Positions 16,827 through 26,446 of a stretch of 64,000 bases of DNA are shown one piece after another. The notes beneath the pieces are model-generated. The model worked only from the letters and a program-made list of their open reading frames with translations, made no database searches and had not been told where the DNA came from. Both the position numbers and the translations under genes were made by a program. Origin of the DNA: Pseudomonas sivasensis. GTDB lineage: Bacteria > Pseudomonadota > Gammaproteobacteria > Pseudomonadales > Pseudomonadaceae. The DNA lies in NCBI RefSeq assembly GCF_013778505.1, contig NZ_JAAOWU010000018.1, positions 48,896-112,895 on the forward strand. Reading direction: 5' to 3'. Numbering within the stretch: the stretch's first letter is position 1; the number at the start of each line of letters is the position of its first letter.

Positions 16827-18605
16827 ATGACAAAAACAACAATGCGCGCCATCTTCACGCCACAGGCGCTGGCCGCTGCGGTTGCCTTGGGTTGCTGTGC
16901 CCAGGCTCAGGCTGTTTCGTTCAATATTGGCGAGATCGAAGGGCAATTCGATTCGTCGTTGTCGGTGGGTTCGAGTTGGGGCATGCGTGATGCCGATAAA
17001 AAACTCGTGGGTACCGTCAATGGCGGCACGGGCCAGGCTTCCACGGGGGATGACGGACGGCTCAATTTCAAGAAGGGCGAGACCTTCTCGAAAATCTTCA
17101 AGGGCCTGCACGACCTTGAACTCAAGTACGGCGACACCGGTGTGTTCGTACGCGGCAAGTACTGGTACGACTTCGAGCTCAAGGACGAAGACCGCGAGTT
17201 CAAGCAGATCAGCGACCACAACCGTAAGGAAGGCGCCAAATCCAGTGGTGCGCAGATCCTCGATGCGTTTGTCTATCACAACTATTCCCTGGGCGACCTG
17301 CCGGGCACCGTACGCGCCGGTAAGCAGGTGGTCAGTTGGGGTGAGAGTACCTTCATCGGCAACTCCATCAACAGCATCAACCCGATTGACGTGTCGGCGT
17401 TCCGCCGCCCGGGTGCCGAGATCAAGGAAGGTCTGATCCCGGTGAACATGCTGTTTGCGTCCCAGAGCCTGACCAACCAACTGACCGTGGAAGGGTTTTA
17501 TCAGTTGGAGTGGGACCAGACCGTGCTGGATAACTGCGGCACCTTCTTTGGCGGTGACGTGGCGGCGGATGGTTGCACCGGTAACTACACAGTAGGCAGC
17601 CCTGGTATCGCGCCGCTGCAATCGATTGCGGCAAACCGCGGCCAGGGTTTTGTGGTGACGCGCGAGGGTGTGGTGGTACAGCGTGCGGGAGACCGTGATG
17701 CGCGGGACTCCGGTCAGTTTGGGGCGGCTTTGCGTTGGCTGGGTGACGACACCGAGTACGGTTTGTATTTCATGAATTACCACAGCCGCACACCCACTGT
17801 AGGCACCATCACCAACAACACCACACTGCAAACCATCGGTGGCATCGCCGCCGCCGCTGGAGGTTTCGGTCAGGCCTTGGCCCAGAGCACCATGCTCGGC
17901 CGTGGCCAGTACTACCTCGACTACCCGGAAGACATCCGCCTGTTCGGCGCGAGTTTCTCCACTACCTTGCCCACCGGCACGGCGTGGACCGGGGAAATCA
18001 GCTACCGGCCCAATGCCCCGGTGCAGTTGAATACCACCGACCTGACATTGGCCTTGCTTAACCCAATCGCCGGCCAATTGGCCTCACCCATCCGCAGCAA
18101 TTTCGGCAGCGACAACAAAGGCTACCGCCGCAAGGAAATCACCCAGATCCAAAGCACCATGACCCAGTTCTTTGACCAAGTCCTCGGCGCCGAACGCCTG
18201 ACTTTGGTGGGCGAAGCGGCCGTGGTGCACGTGGCTGGCCTGGAGGACAAATCCAAACTGCGTTACGGCCGCGATTCGGTCTACGGCGCTTACGGTTTCG
18301 AGGGTGACACCGACGGTTTCGTCACCTCCACCTCTTGGGGCTACCGCGCGCGGGCGATCCTTGACTACAACAACGCCATTTTCGGGGTGAACCTCAAGCC
18401 CAACCTGTCCTGGTCCCATGACGTGGCCGGCTATGGGCCCAACGGGATCTTCAACAAGGGCGCCAAGGCGATCAGCGTCGGTGTGGATGCGGACTACCGC
18501 AGCACCTACACCGCCAGCCTCAGCTACACCGATTTCTTTGGTGGCGACTACAACACCCTGACCGACCGCGACTTCCTCGCCCTCAGCTTCGGCGTGAACT
18601 TCTGA
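16827..18605 (+). CDS. DUF1302 family outer-membrane-type protein
   Basis: This 592-residue exported protein has a signal peptide (residues 1-29, ending AQA) and a long beta-rich mature part ending in an aromatic residue (LSFGVNF), consistent with an outer-membrane barrel. The start INIGEIEGQFDSSLS-like and VRGKYWYDFELKDE stretches are typical of DUF1302. The ATG at 16827 follows GGGGAAGA. It is paired with the DUF1329 gene 26 nt downstream, a frequent partnership in pseudomonads linked to export or hydrophobic-substrate metabolism, though the function is unproven. Confidence 0.85.
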   Translation: MTKTTMRAIFTPQALAAAVALGCCAQAQAVSFNIGEIEGQFDSSLSVGSSWGMRDADKKLVGTVNGGTGQASTGDDGRLNFKKGETFSKIFKGLHDLELKYGDTGVFVRGKYWYDFELKDEDREFKQISDHNRKEGAKSSGAQILDAFVYHNYSLGDLPGTVRAGKQVVSWGESTFIGNSINSINPIDVSAFRRPGAEIKEGLIPVNMLFASQSLTNQLTVEGFYQLEWDQTVLDNCGTFFGGDVAADGCTGNYTVGSPGIAPLQSIAANRGQGFVVTREGVVVQRAGDRDARDSGQFGAALRWLGDDTEYGLYFMNYHSRTPTVGTITNNTTLQTIGGIAAAAGGFGQALAQSTMLGRGQYYLDYPEDIRLFGASFSTTLPTGTAWTGEISYRPNAPVQLNTTDLTLALLNPIAGQLASPIRSNFGSDNKGYRRKEITQIQSTMTQFFDQVLGAERLTLVGEAAVVHVAGLEDKSKLRYGRDSVYGAYGFEGDTDGFVTSTSWGYRARAILDYNNAIFGVNLKPNLSWSHDVAGYGPNGIFNKGAKAISVGVDADYRSTYTASLSYTDFFGGDYNTLTDRDFLALSFGVNF

Positions 18606-18631
18606 TTTGGCTTAAAGAAGGACAAGAACTT

Positions 18632-19990
18632 ATGCGTAAGACAATTGCAGTGTTGGCCCTGAGTCTGTTGGCTGCTCACGTAATGGCGGCGGTGTCGCCG
18701 GAAGAAGCTGCCAAGCTGGGCACCACCCTCACGCCGGTCGGTGCCGAAAAAGCCGGCAACGCTGACGGCTCGATCCCGGCCTGGACTGGCGGTATCCCGA
18801 AAAACGCTGGCGCGGTGGACAGCAAAGGCTTCCTGGCCGACCCGTTTGCCAATGAAAAACCGCTGTTTGTCATCACCGCCGCCACCGTCGACAAGTACAA
18901 AGACAAACTCTCCGACGGCCAGGTGGCGATGTTCAAACGCTACCCCGAGACCTACAAGATTCCGGTATACCCGAGCCACCGTACGGTCAACTTACCGGCG
19001 GACATCTACGAATCGATCAAGCGCAGCGCACTGAACGTCAAGGCGATCAACGACGGCAACGGCCTGGAAAACTTCACCGGCAACCGCTACTACGCGTTCC
19101 CGATTCCCAAGAATGGCGTGGAGGTGCTGTGGAACCACATCACCCGTTACCACGGCGGTAACCTGCGCCGCATCATCACCCAGGCCACTCCGCAGACCAA
19201 TGGCAGCTACACGCCGATCCGCTTCGAAGAAGAAGTGGCGGTGCCTCAAGCGATCCCGGATATCGACGCGGCCAAGGCGGCCAACGTGTTGAGTTTCTTC
19301 AAGCAATCGGTCACCGCCCCAGCGCGCCTGGCGGGCAACGTGCTGCTGGTGCATGAAACCCTCGACCAGGTGAAAGAACCGCGCCTGGCCTGGATCTACA
19401 ACGCCGGCCAGCGCCGTGTGCGCCGTGCTCCGCAAGTGTCCTATGACGGGCCGGGCACCGCGTCCGACGGCCTGCGTACCACCGACAACTTCGACATGTT
19501 CTCCGGGGCCCCCGACCGCTACGACTGGAAGCTGGTGGGCAAAAAAGAGATGTACATCCCCTATAACAGCTACAAGCTCGATTCGCCGAGCCTCAAGTAC
19601 GACGACATCATCAAGGCTGGTCACATCAACCAGGACCTGACCCGCTACGAACTGCACCGCGTGTGGGAAGTGGTCGGCACGGTCAAACCGAGCGAGCGGC
19701 ACATCTACGCCAAGCGCCACATGTACATCGACGAAGACAGCTGGCAAGTCGCGCTGGTGGATCACTACGACGGTCGCGGCCAACTGTGGCGCGTCGCCGA
19801 AGGTCATGCGCAGTTCTACTACGACCACCAGGTGCCGGCCTACACGGTCGAAACCCTGTACGACATCATTGCCGGGCGCTACATCGCACTGGGCATGAAG
19901 AACGAGGAGAAGAGCAGCTTCGTGTTCGGCTTCGCGGCCAAGGCAGCGGACTACACTCCGGCAGCCTTGAGGGCTGAAGGCGTGCGCTGA
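18632..19990 (+). CDS. DUF1329 family exported protein
   Basis: This 452-residue protein has a signal peptide (about residues 1-19, AHVMA) and the LolB/LolA-like DUF1329 fold. Recognisable stretches are LGTTLTPVGAEKAGNADGSIPAWTGG at the mature N-terminus, RRVRRAPQVSYDGP and YIDEDSWQVALVDHYDGRG. It follows DUF1302 by 26 nt and probably forms one transcription unit with it. DUF1329 proteins are proposed to carry hydrophobic molecules between membranes; no substrate is evident here. A REPIN follows. Confidence 0.88.
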   Translation: MRKTIAVLALSLLAAHVMAAVSPEEAAKLGTTLTPVGAEKAGNADGSIPAWTGGIPKNAGAVDSKGFLADPFANEKPLFVITAATVDKYKDKLSDGQVAMFKRYPETYKIPVYPSHRTVNLPADIYESIKRSALNVKAINDGNGLENFTGNRYYAFPIPKNGVEVLWNHITRYHGGNLRRIITQATPQTNGSYTPIRFEEEVAVPQAIPDIDAAKAANVLSFFKQSVTAPARLAGNVLLVHETLDQVKEPRLAWIYNAGQRRVRRAPQVSYDGPGTASDGLRTTDNFDMFSGAPDRYDWKLVGKKEMYIPYNSYKLDSPSLKYDDIIKAGHINQDLTRYELHRVWEVVGTVKPSERHIYAKRHMYIDEDSWQVALVDHYDGRGQLWRVAEGHAQFYYDHQVPAYTVETLYDIIAGRYIALGMKNEEKSSFVFGFAAKAADYTPAALRAEGVR

Positions 19991-20010
19991 TCCCGGATCG
20001 AAGCGGGGTC

Positions 20011-20106
20011 AAAATGTGGGAGGGGGCTTGCCCCCGATGAGGGAGTATCAGTCACTGGATTGGTTGACTGATACACCGCCATCGGGGGCAAGCCCCCTCC
20101 CACATT
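20011..20106. repeat. REPIN (inverted pair of REP elements)
   Basis: Two inverted arms (ATGTGGGAGGGGGCTTGCCC at the left, its complement at the right end) flank a central inner palindrome GTATCAGTCA...TGACTGATAC. This is the typical mobile-like REPIN of the P. fluorescens group. It lies between the DUF1329 gene and the LuxR-type regulator. Confidence 0.9.
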
Positions 20107-20218
20107 GGGTTCTGTGCATGGCCTTCAATCACCCTGCTGAATACTTCTTCAACAACCCCCCGCCACAGGACTAGGGTACGCATCACGTTGCATAACAATA
20201 AAAAAGCAGGATGCAGCA

Positions 20219-22720
20219 ATGACCGCCATGACACGCTGCCTGGACCGTCCTGGATTCATGCCCCGGCTGTCCGCCCATCATTTGCTGCGCCCCCGCCTGG
20301 CCGAGCCTTTGCTGGCAGCACCGGTCAGGGTCAAGTTGTTATGCGCCCCCGGCGGCAGCGGCAAGAGCGCGTTACTCGCTGAATGCGCGTTGCAGGCGCC
20401 CATCGGTTGCCAGGTGTACTGGTTGCCGCTCAATGGCGCGTCGCTCAGCCCCCTCGACCTGTGCCAACGGCTGGCGCAAAACCTTGGCCTGACGTTTACC
20501 GACGAAGCCACATTGCTGCTGGACCTCAGCCGCTGGCAGGCCCAGGCATGGGTGTTCCTCGATGATTTCTGCCGCTTACCCACTCAAGACACCGACGCCT
20601 TGCTCGATCGCCTGCTCACCGCCAGCAGCCCGGCCCTGACCTGGTGGCTGGGCGCTCGACGGCGTCCGGCCTGCAATTGGCCTCGGCTGCTGCTCGACGA
20701 TGAGTTACTTGAGTGCGGCGCCGAACTGGCATTTACCCCTGTGGAAATCCAGGCACTGCTCAGCCATGCGCCGGCCCAGTCCGTCGACAGCGTGCTGCAG
20801 TTCAGCGCGGGTTGGTGCGCGGGTGTGCGCATCGCCTTGCTGGGTGATGGTCATCCCGATAAGACGTTGCTCGACTACCTGCAACACGAACTGTTCAGCA
20901 CGCTGCCGCCGGAGTTGGCCGAGGCTTGGCGGGTGCTGGCCCATCTGCCGCGCTTCAATACTGGCCTGTGCGAACACTTGTTCGGCGCTGGCGACGGTGG
21001 CCAATACCTGAGGGATTTACACGCGCTGGGCGCGTTTATCGAGCCGTGGGAAGACACCGACTGGTTGCAGGTTTTCCCGCCCCTGGCGCAACTGATGCAC
21101 AACGAACCCTGGCCTGCCAGGCGCTCTTGGCATCGACGCGCTTGCCAGTGGTTTTGCACCGAGCAGGATTGGCAGGCCGCTTTTGAACAGGCTCTGCTGG
21201 CCGAAGAATATGAAATGGCGGTGAGCCTCTTGCAGCACTTCAGCTTCGAGGATCTGTTCCGCCAGCAGAACGCCGTCTTGCTGTTGCGCCTGCATGAGCA
21301 GCATGGCGATGAACTGATGCTCGGCTCGGCGCAACTGGTGGGGTTGGTAACTGCTGCGCTCCTGTTCGCCGGGCGCTTCGAACAGGCGGCTGCGTGCATT
21401 GATCAGCTCGCTCGATTTGCCCCGCAACCCTCGGCGGCGCAACAGCGTTATTTACTGGCGCGCTGGCAGGCGCAGTGGGGCTGGTTGCTGCACCTGGGCG
21501 GCGATGCCGAGAGTTCCCGTCTGCATTTTCTTGAGGCCCTGCAAGCCTTGCCCGAGAGCGCCTGGACTTCGCGCCTGATGTGCCTGTCGGGGCTGACCCA
21601 ACAAGCCTTGCTGCGCGGTGAACTGGACGCAGCCCAAGGCCTGAACCGCGAAGCGCTGTGCCTGGCGCGCGCCCATGGTTCGTTGGTGCTGGAGGCGTTG
21701 CTGGAGTTGGATCACGCGCAATTGCTGGAACAGCGTGGCGCGCCGTATCGGGCGCAAAGCCTGCTGGAAACGGTGCAGGCGATGTTACTCAAGCAGCGGC
21801 TCAAGGCCGGGCCACTGGTTGGGCGCATTGCCTTGCGGCGCGGGCACTTGGCGCTGCGCCAGGGCCAGGACAGCTTGGCCGCCGACTGTTTCGAGACTGG
21901 CCTGAAGATGTGCCTGCACAGCCAGGACAAACGCGTGCTCTACGGTTTTCTCGGTCTGGCCTTGCTGGCCGCCAACCGGGGTGATTACGCCCAGGCCTTT
22001 GTGCAACTGCGCGAGGCCGAACGGCTGATGCAGCAGCGCCAGGTGCCGGACACGGTATACCGGGCGGTGCTGTTGTTGGTCAGTGGGCATTTCTGGTTGC
22101 AGCAAGGCCGCGCCGAATTGACCGTGGAAGCGGTGCGCCGTGTGCTGCGCCACTTCCGTGGCCCCCAGGCCAAACAGGCGCCACCGGCCACCCTGGAACT
22201 GATTCCACGCCTGGAATACCTGCTGGTGCTGGCGGAGGTGAAACTGGGCTGCGCCGATCAACCTGTGGCACGGCTCAACGCGTTGCTGGAAACCACCCAT
22301 CAGCGCGGCATGCTCTGCCTGGAAACCGAGCTGCACCTGGTGCTGGGCGAAGTCGCTTGGCAACTGGGCGATGCTGCCTTGGCGCGCCGTTCGCTGCAAA
22401 CCGGCCTGGAACTGGCCGGGCGTTGTCAGGTGCAACAAGCGATTCGTGAACTGCGTTTGCGCTCGCCGGGACTGTTGAGCGAGCTGGGCATGGAACCCCA
22501 GGCGTCAACCCCCGGCACGGTAGAAAACCCCTTGAGCCAGCGTGAATTGGAAGTGCTGCAACTGATCGCCCTGGGCAGCTCCAACCTGGAAATTGCCGAT
22601 CGGTTGTTTATCTCCCTGCACACCGTCAAGACTCACGCGCGGCGCATCCACAGCAAGCTGGGCGTCGAGCGGCGAACTCAGGCGGTGGCCAAGGCCAAGA
22701 CGTTGGGCTTGATGGTTTAA
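20219..22720 (+). CDS. MalT-like LuxR-family transcriptional regulator
   Basis: This 833-residue regulator has an N-terminal STAND-type ATPase with Walker A APGGSGKSAL (43-52) and Walker B WVFLDDF near 110, a long alpha-helical TPR-like region (about 330-740), and a C-terminal LuxR DNA-binding domain (about 768-833: LSQRELEVLQLIALGSSNLE, VKTHARRIHSKLG). MalT-type proteins integrate an inducer and ATP to activate nearby operons, so it probably regulates the DUF1302/DUF1329 genes upstream. Its stop overlaps the convergent AraC gene by 4 nt (shared TTAA). Confidence 0.92.
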   Translation: MTAMTRCLDRPGFMPRLSAHHLLRPRLAEPLLAAPVRVKLLCAPGGSGKSALLAECALQAPIGCQVYWLPLNGASLSPLDLCQRLAQNLGLTFTDEATLLLDLSRWQAQAWVFLDDFCRLPTQDTDALLDRLLTASSPALTWWLGARRRPACNWPRLLLDDELLECGAELAFTPVEIQALLSHAPAQSVDSVLQFSAGWCAGVRIALLGDGHPDKTLLDYLQHELFSTLPPELAEAWRVLAHLPRFNTGLCEHLFGAGDGGQYLRDLHALGAFIEPWEDTDWLQVFPPLAQLMHNEPWPARRSWHRRACQWFCTEQDWQAAFEQALLAEEYEMAVSLLQHFSFEDLFRQQNAVLLLRLHEQHGDELMLGSAQLVGLVTAALLFAGRFEQAAACIDQLARFAPQPSAAQQRYLLARWQAQWGWLLHLGGDAESSRLHFLEALQALPESAWTSRLMCLSGLTQQALLRGELDAAQGLNREALCLARAHGSLVLEALLELDHAQLLEQRGAPYRAQSLLETVQAMLLKQRLKAGPLVGRIALRRGHLALRQGQDSLAADCFETGLKMCLHSQDKRVLYGFLGLALLAANRGDYAQAFVQLREAERLMQQRQVPDTVYRAVLLLVSGHFWLQQGRAELTVEAVRRVLRHFRGPQAKQAPPATLELIPRLEYLLVLAEVKLGCADQPVARLNALLETTHQRGMLCLETELHLVLGEVAWQLGDAALARRSLQTGLELAGRCQVQQAIRELRLRSPGLLSELGMEPQASTPGTVENPLSQRELEVLQLIALGSSNLEIADRLFISLHTVKTHARRIHSKLGVERRTQAVAKAKTLGLMV

Positions 22721-23589
22721 ATGAACGCCTGACGGTAGTCGCCGGGCGTGGCGCCCATGGCCTGGCGGAAGCGATGAGTGAAGTGACTGGCACTGGAAAA
22801 ACCGCACAGCAAGGCAATCTCGCCCAAGGGGAGGGCACCGCTGCGCAGCAGGTGTTGCGCGCGGGTCAGCCGACGCGCCAGTAAGTACTGATGGGGCGGC
22901 AGGCCGAAGCTTTGGCGGAACATCCGCGCAAAATGGTATTCCGACAGCGCGCACAGGCCAGCAAGTTGCCCAAGGCTGATGGGGTCTTCCAGGTGCTGGT
23001 CAATGTAGTCCACCAACAGCCGTCGCTGGTACGCCGCTAAACCACCTTTCAAACGCAGGCCTTCGCGGGCGCCTACCTGGCTGAGCAGGGTGTGGCTGAG
23101 CATTTCATGGGCCAGGCTGCTGGTCAGCAGGCGTTCGGCGGGCTCCTGCCAGTTGAGCGCGATCAACTGGTGGAAGCGTCTGGCCTGGCTGTCGTCTTGC
23201 AGAAAGGTGCTTTCGCGCAGTTCCAGGGTGCGCGGTTCGCGGTCGAGCAGGGTGACGCAGCCGAGGGCAAATTGCTCTGGGCTGAAATACACGTGGGCCA
23301 GGCGGATTTCACCGTTGATCACCCACGCCGACTGATGCTCGGCGGGCAGGATACACAGCTTGTCGGGGCCGCCCTTGGTGCCCGGCTGGTCACGCCGAAA
23401 GGTGCCAGTGCCACCGCCGATGTAGCAGGATAAGGTGTGATGGCTGGGCGCCTGGTAGTCCTGGGAATCGTGATGGTTGCTCCACAAAGCTGCCGACAAG
23501 CCGTCACCGAGCTCGGCGCAGGCTTCAAGGCGTGCGTTGGGCGAGCGGTTAAGGGCTTGAAAGACTTGTAGGGATTCCAGATCTGACAT
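22717..23589 (-). CDS. AraC-family transcriptional regulator
   Basis: This 290-residue regulator has an N-terminal cupin-like sensing region and a C-terminal pair of helix-turn-helix motifs (about 190-288: SLGQLAGLCALSEYHFARMF and GEIALLCGFSSASHFTHRF). The ATG at 23589 (MSDLESLQVF) has GGAG 8 nt upstream; a longer frame to 23823 reads into the promoter. It is divergent from the EamA transporter gene and probably controls it. The effector is unknown. Confidence 0.92.
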   Translation of the reverse strand: MSDLESLQVFQALNRSPNARLEACAELGDGLSAALWSNHHDSQDYQAPSHHTLSCYIGGGTGTFRRDQPGTKGGPDKLCILPAEHQSAWVINGEIRLAHVYFSPEQFALGCVTLLDREPRTLELRESTFLQDDSQARRFHQLIALNWQEPAERLLTSSLAHEMLSHTLLSQVGAREGLRLKGGLAAYQRRLLVDYIDQHLEDPISLGQLAGLCALSEYHFARMFRQSFGLPPHQYLLARRLTRAQHLLRSGALPLGEIALLCGFSSASHFTHRFRQAMGATPGDYRQAFI

Positions 23590-23725
23590 GGTGTGTTCTC
23601 CGACGCCTTGCATCCTACTCCGCGAGGTGGGCGCTGTGAGCCCACCGCCCGACAAAAGCGCAAGAATCTGCAAGAGCGCGGCGCCGGTTGAGGGCGACAC
23701 TTTGGCTCTACCGATGGAGCCCGCT

Positions 23726-24628
23726 ATGAACCTTTCCCTGTATTTACTCACCGTGCTGATCTGGGGCACCACCTGGATCGCCCTCAAATGGCAATTGGGC
23801 GTGGTGGCGATTCCTGTGTCCATCGTCTATCGCTTTGGCTTGGCGGCGCTGGTGTTGTTTGCGTTGTTGCTGCTCAGCCGCAAGTTGCAGGTGATGAACC
23901 GGCGCGGGCATCTGATCTGCCTGGCGCAGGGGCTGTGCCTGTTTTGCGTCAACTTCATGTGCTTCCTGACCGCCAGCCAGTGGATTCCCAGCGGCCTGGT
24001 GGCAGTGGTGTTTTCCACCGCCACGTTGTGGAACGCGCTGAATGCCCGGGTGTTTTTCGGCCAGCGCGTGGCACGTAACGTGTTGATGGGCGGTGGCCTC
24101 GGGTTGGCGGGCTTGGGCTTGCTGTTCTGGCCGGAACTGGTGGGACACACCGCCAGTCCGCAGACCTTGTTCGGCTTGGGTCTGGCGTTACTGGGGACGA
24201 TGTGTTTCTCGGCCGGCAATATGCTGTCGAGCCTGCAACAGAAGGCCGGCTTGCGGCCGCTGACCACCAATGCCTGGGGCATGTTGTACGGCTCCTTGAT
24301 GCTGGCGACCTACTGTGTGGTGCGGGGCATTCCGTTTGAGATGGACTGGAGCGCACGGTACATCGGCGCGCTGTGGTACCTGGTGATTCCGGGTTCGGTG
24401 ATCGGCTTTACGGCCTACCTGACCCTGGTTGGGCGCATGGGGCCGGAGCGGGCAGCGTATTGCACGGTGCTGTTCCCGGTGGTGGCGCTGAATGTGTCAG
24501 CGTTTGCCGAGGGCTACCAATGGACCGCGCCCGCGTTGGCGGGGTTGGTGCTGGTGATGTTGGGCAATGTGTTGGTGTTTCGTAAGCCTAAGTCTGCCAG
24601 TCCGGTCTTCCAGGCGAAGACAGTCTAA
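23726..24628 (+). CDS. EamA/DMT-family transporter
   Basis: This 300-residue inner-membrane protein has about ten hydrophobic helices arranged as two EamA repeats (residues about 5-135 and 150-285), with ILIWGTTWIALKWQ-like start and SVIGFTAYLTLVGRMGPERA near the C-terminus. Such carriers export metabolites or amino acids. GGAG precedes ATG 23726. It is divergent from the AraC regulator (136 nt), a common regulator-exporter pair. Its stop codon touches a REPIN. Confidence 0.9.
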   Translation: MNLSLYLLTVLIWGTTWIALKWQLGVVAIPVSIVYRFGLAALVLFALLLLSRKLQVMNRRGHLICLAQGLCLFCVNFMCFLTASQWIPSGLVAVVFSTATLWNALNARVFFGQRVARNVLMGGGLGLAGLGLLFWPELVGHTASPQTLFGLGLALLGTMCFSAGNMLSSLQQKAGLRPLTTNAWGMLYGSLMLATYCVVRGIPFEMDWSARYIGALWYLVIPGSVIGFTAYLTLVGRMGPERAAYCTVLFPVVALNVSAFAEGYQWTAPALAGLVLVMLGNVLVFRKPKSASPVFQAKTV

Positions 24629-24719
24629 TGGGGGAGGGGGCGTGCCCCCGATGGCAGTGTGTCAGCCAGCCCCTCTATAGCTGGCCCACCGCTATCGGGG
24701 GCAAGCCCCCTCCCACATT
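24628..24719. repeat. REPIN
   Basis: Left arm GGGGGAGGGGGCGTGCCCCC and right arm GGGGGCAAGCCCCCTCCCAC are inverted around a variable core containing CAGCCAGC...GCTGGC. The first arm begins immediately at the transporter stop codon, between that gene and the convergent norR. Confidence 0.88.
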
Positions 24720-24754
24720 CCCTGCATTGCATACATTTGGCCGAGCTGTCCTTG

Positions 24755-26299
24755 CTATTTCAGTCCGAGGCGCTTGGCCATGCGGCCCAGGTTGGCGCGG
24801 TCCAGGCCCAGTTCGCGGGCCGCGCTGGCCCAGTTGTGTTGGTGGCGTTCCAGGCAGGCGCTGATGATCTGGCGTTGATAGTCTTCGGTGGCCTGGCGCA
24901 GGTCGCCGGTGACCACGGGTGCGGCTTGAGCCTGTGCTTCGATGACCGGCGCATTCACCGTCGGCAAGTCCAGATCCTGCGCACTCAAGCTCAGAATCCT
25001 CGGCCGTTCGCGACAGTTGCCCAATGCCTTCAATGCGCTGCGTCCGATCAAGTGTTCCAGCTCCCGCACATTCCCCGGCCAGTTATAGGTCAAAAGCGCG
25101 GCCTGGGCATCACTGGTCAGCCGCAGACTGCCCAGGCCCATGCGTGAGCGGTTCTGTTCCAGGAAGAAGCCCGCCAGCAGCAACACATCGCGCCCGCGCT
25201 CGCGCAGTGACGGCACCTGCAGCGGGTATACGCTCAGACGGTGGTAGAAATCCGCGCGGTAGTGGCCGTTGCGGACTTCGTCGGCGAGGTCGCGGTTGGT
25301 GGCGGCGATCAGGCGTACGTCAACCTGATGCTCCTTGTCCGAACCGAGGCGCTGCAACTGACCGCTTTGCAGCACTCGCAGCAGCTTGGCTTGCACGGTC
25401 AGCGACAGTTCGCCTACTTCATCCAGGAACAAGGTGCCGCCGTTGGCCAGTTCGAACTTGCCGCGACGCTCATTGAGCGCGCCGGTAAAGGCTCCGCGTA
25501 CGTGGCCGAACAACTCGCTCTCCACCAGCGTCTCCGGCAGGGCGGCGCAGTTGAGGCTGATGAGCGGTTTATCCGCACGATTGGATGCCGCGTGGATAGC
25601 CTGGGCCACCAATTCCTTGCCCACTCCGGTTTCGCCGGTGATCAGCACGGTGAGGTCGCTGCCGCCCACCAGTTTGATTTCCTCGACCAAGCGTTTGTGG
25701 CTTTTGCTCTGGCCGATCATTTCCTTGTGCTGCTGGCCGCTGGCTTGACGGTAGATCTCGGCACGTTGGTGTTCGTCTTCAGCGCGCAGCGCCAGGCGCT
25801 CGATGCGTTCGGCGACGTTGACGGTGGCGGCAGCGAGGCTGGCGAAGGCTTGCAGGGCGTCCAGTTCAACCCGTTCGAAACGTTCGGTGTCGAGGGCATC
25901 CAGGGTCAGCAGGCCCCAGGGCTGGTCGTCGACAAACAACGGGCAGCCCATGCAGTCGTGCACTTCCAAGTGTCCGTGCAGGCCATCGACCAGGCCGTCG
26001 TAGGGGTCGGGCAATTCACTGTCGCTGTCAAAGCGCGTCGGGCCGGGGCTGCCGAGCAGGACGGCGAAGCGCGGGTGCTCGCTCACCTTGAAGCGTCGGC
26101 CCAAGGTGTCGGCGCTCAACCCGTCTACTGCCAGCGGCACCAGCCATTCACCGTCCAGGCGCAGCAACGCTGCGGCGTCGCACGGCAGCAGGGCACGCAT
26201 GGCTTGCAGCAGGCGGCGATAGCGCTCGCCTTCGGGCAGGTCGCGGGACAGGTCGGCGACCAAGGGCAGGAGGGTGGTGAGCAGTGATTGCGCAGTCAT
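24755..26299 (-). CDS. norR: NO-responsive sigma54 activator NorR/FhpR
   Basis: This 514-residue activator has an N-terminal GAF domain (about 20-165), an AAA+ domain with Walker A GETGVGK (222-228) and the sigma54-contact loop GAFTGA (269-274), and a C-terminal Fis-type helix-turn-helix (RANLGRMAKRLG). In NorR the GAF domain holds a non-haem iron that binds NO; R77, D98, D101, C116 and D134 are plausible ligands here. It is divergent from the flavohaemoglobin gene, the arrangement known for P. aeruginosa fhpR-fhp. Three NorR-type boxes lie between them. Confidence 0.94.
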   Translation of the reverse strand: MTAQSLLTTLLPLVADLSRDLPEGERYRRLLQAMRALLPCDAAALLRLDGEWLVPLAVDGLSADTLGRRFKVSEHPRFAVLLGSPGPTRFDSDSELPDPYDGLVDGLHGHLEVHDCMGCPLFVDDQPWGLLTLDALDTERFERVELDALQAFASLAAATVNVAERIERLALRAEDEHQRAEIYRQASGQQHKEMIGQSKSHKRLVEEIKLVGGSDLTVLITGETGVGKELVAQAIHAASNRADKPLISLNCAALPETLVESELFGHVRGAFTGALNERRGKFELANGGTLFLDEVGELSLTVQAKLLRVLQSGQLQRLGSDKEHQVDVRLIAATNRDLADEVRNGHYRADFYHRLSVYPLQVPSLRERGRDVLLLAGFFLEQNRSRMGLGSLRLTSDAQAALLTYNWPGNVRELEHLIGRSALKALGNCRERPRILSLSAQDLDLPTVNAPVIEAQAQAAPVVTGDLRQATEDYQRQIISACLERHQHNWASAARELGLDRANLGRMAKRLGLK

Positions 26300-26350
26300 A
26301 ATGACTCCTTGTAGTCCTTATGACTATAGAGTGTAGGAGGTCATACTGAC
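26295..26350. promoter_or_regulatory. Three NorR-type binding boxes
   Basis: Three 11-bp sites of the GT-N7-AC type lie in the divergent promoter: GTCATAATGAC (26295-26305), GTCCTTATGAC (26314-26324) and GTCATACTGAC (26340-26350). The first overlaps the norR start codon, which suggests autoregulation. NorR enhancers are known to be triple sites. Confidence 0.82.
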
Positions 26351-26391
26351 TACACAATGTTTAAGGTATTGAAAATTAACGATTTATTAGT

Positions 26392-26406
26392 TGGCATGAA
26401 TACTGA
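26392..26406 (+). promoter_or_regulatory. Probable sigma54 promoter of hmp
   Basis: TGGCATGAATACTGA has the -24 GG exactly ten bases before GA, close to the GG-N10-GC consensus although the -12 element is imperfect. It lies about 40 nt before the flavohaemoglobin start and downstream of the NorR boxes. Confidence 0.6.
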
Positions 26407-26446
26407 GTAGCTAAGGGTAATCAGTAAAGAAGCCCAGGAGGCTCCC

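Noticed and set aside
16767..18077. 436-codon antisense frame over the DUF1302 gene
   Set aside because: It mirrors the coding bias of the true gene and has no ribosome-binding site or recognisable domain.
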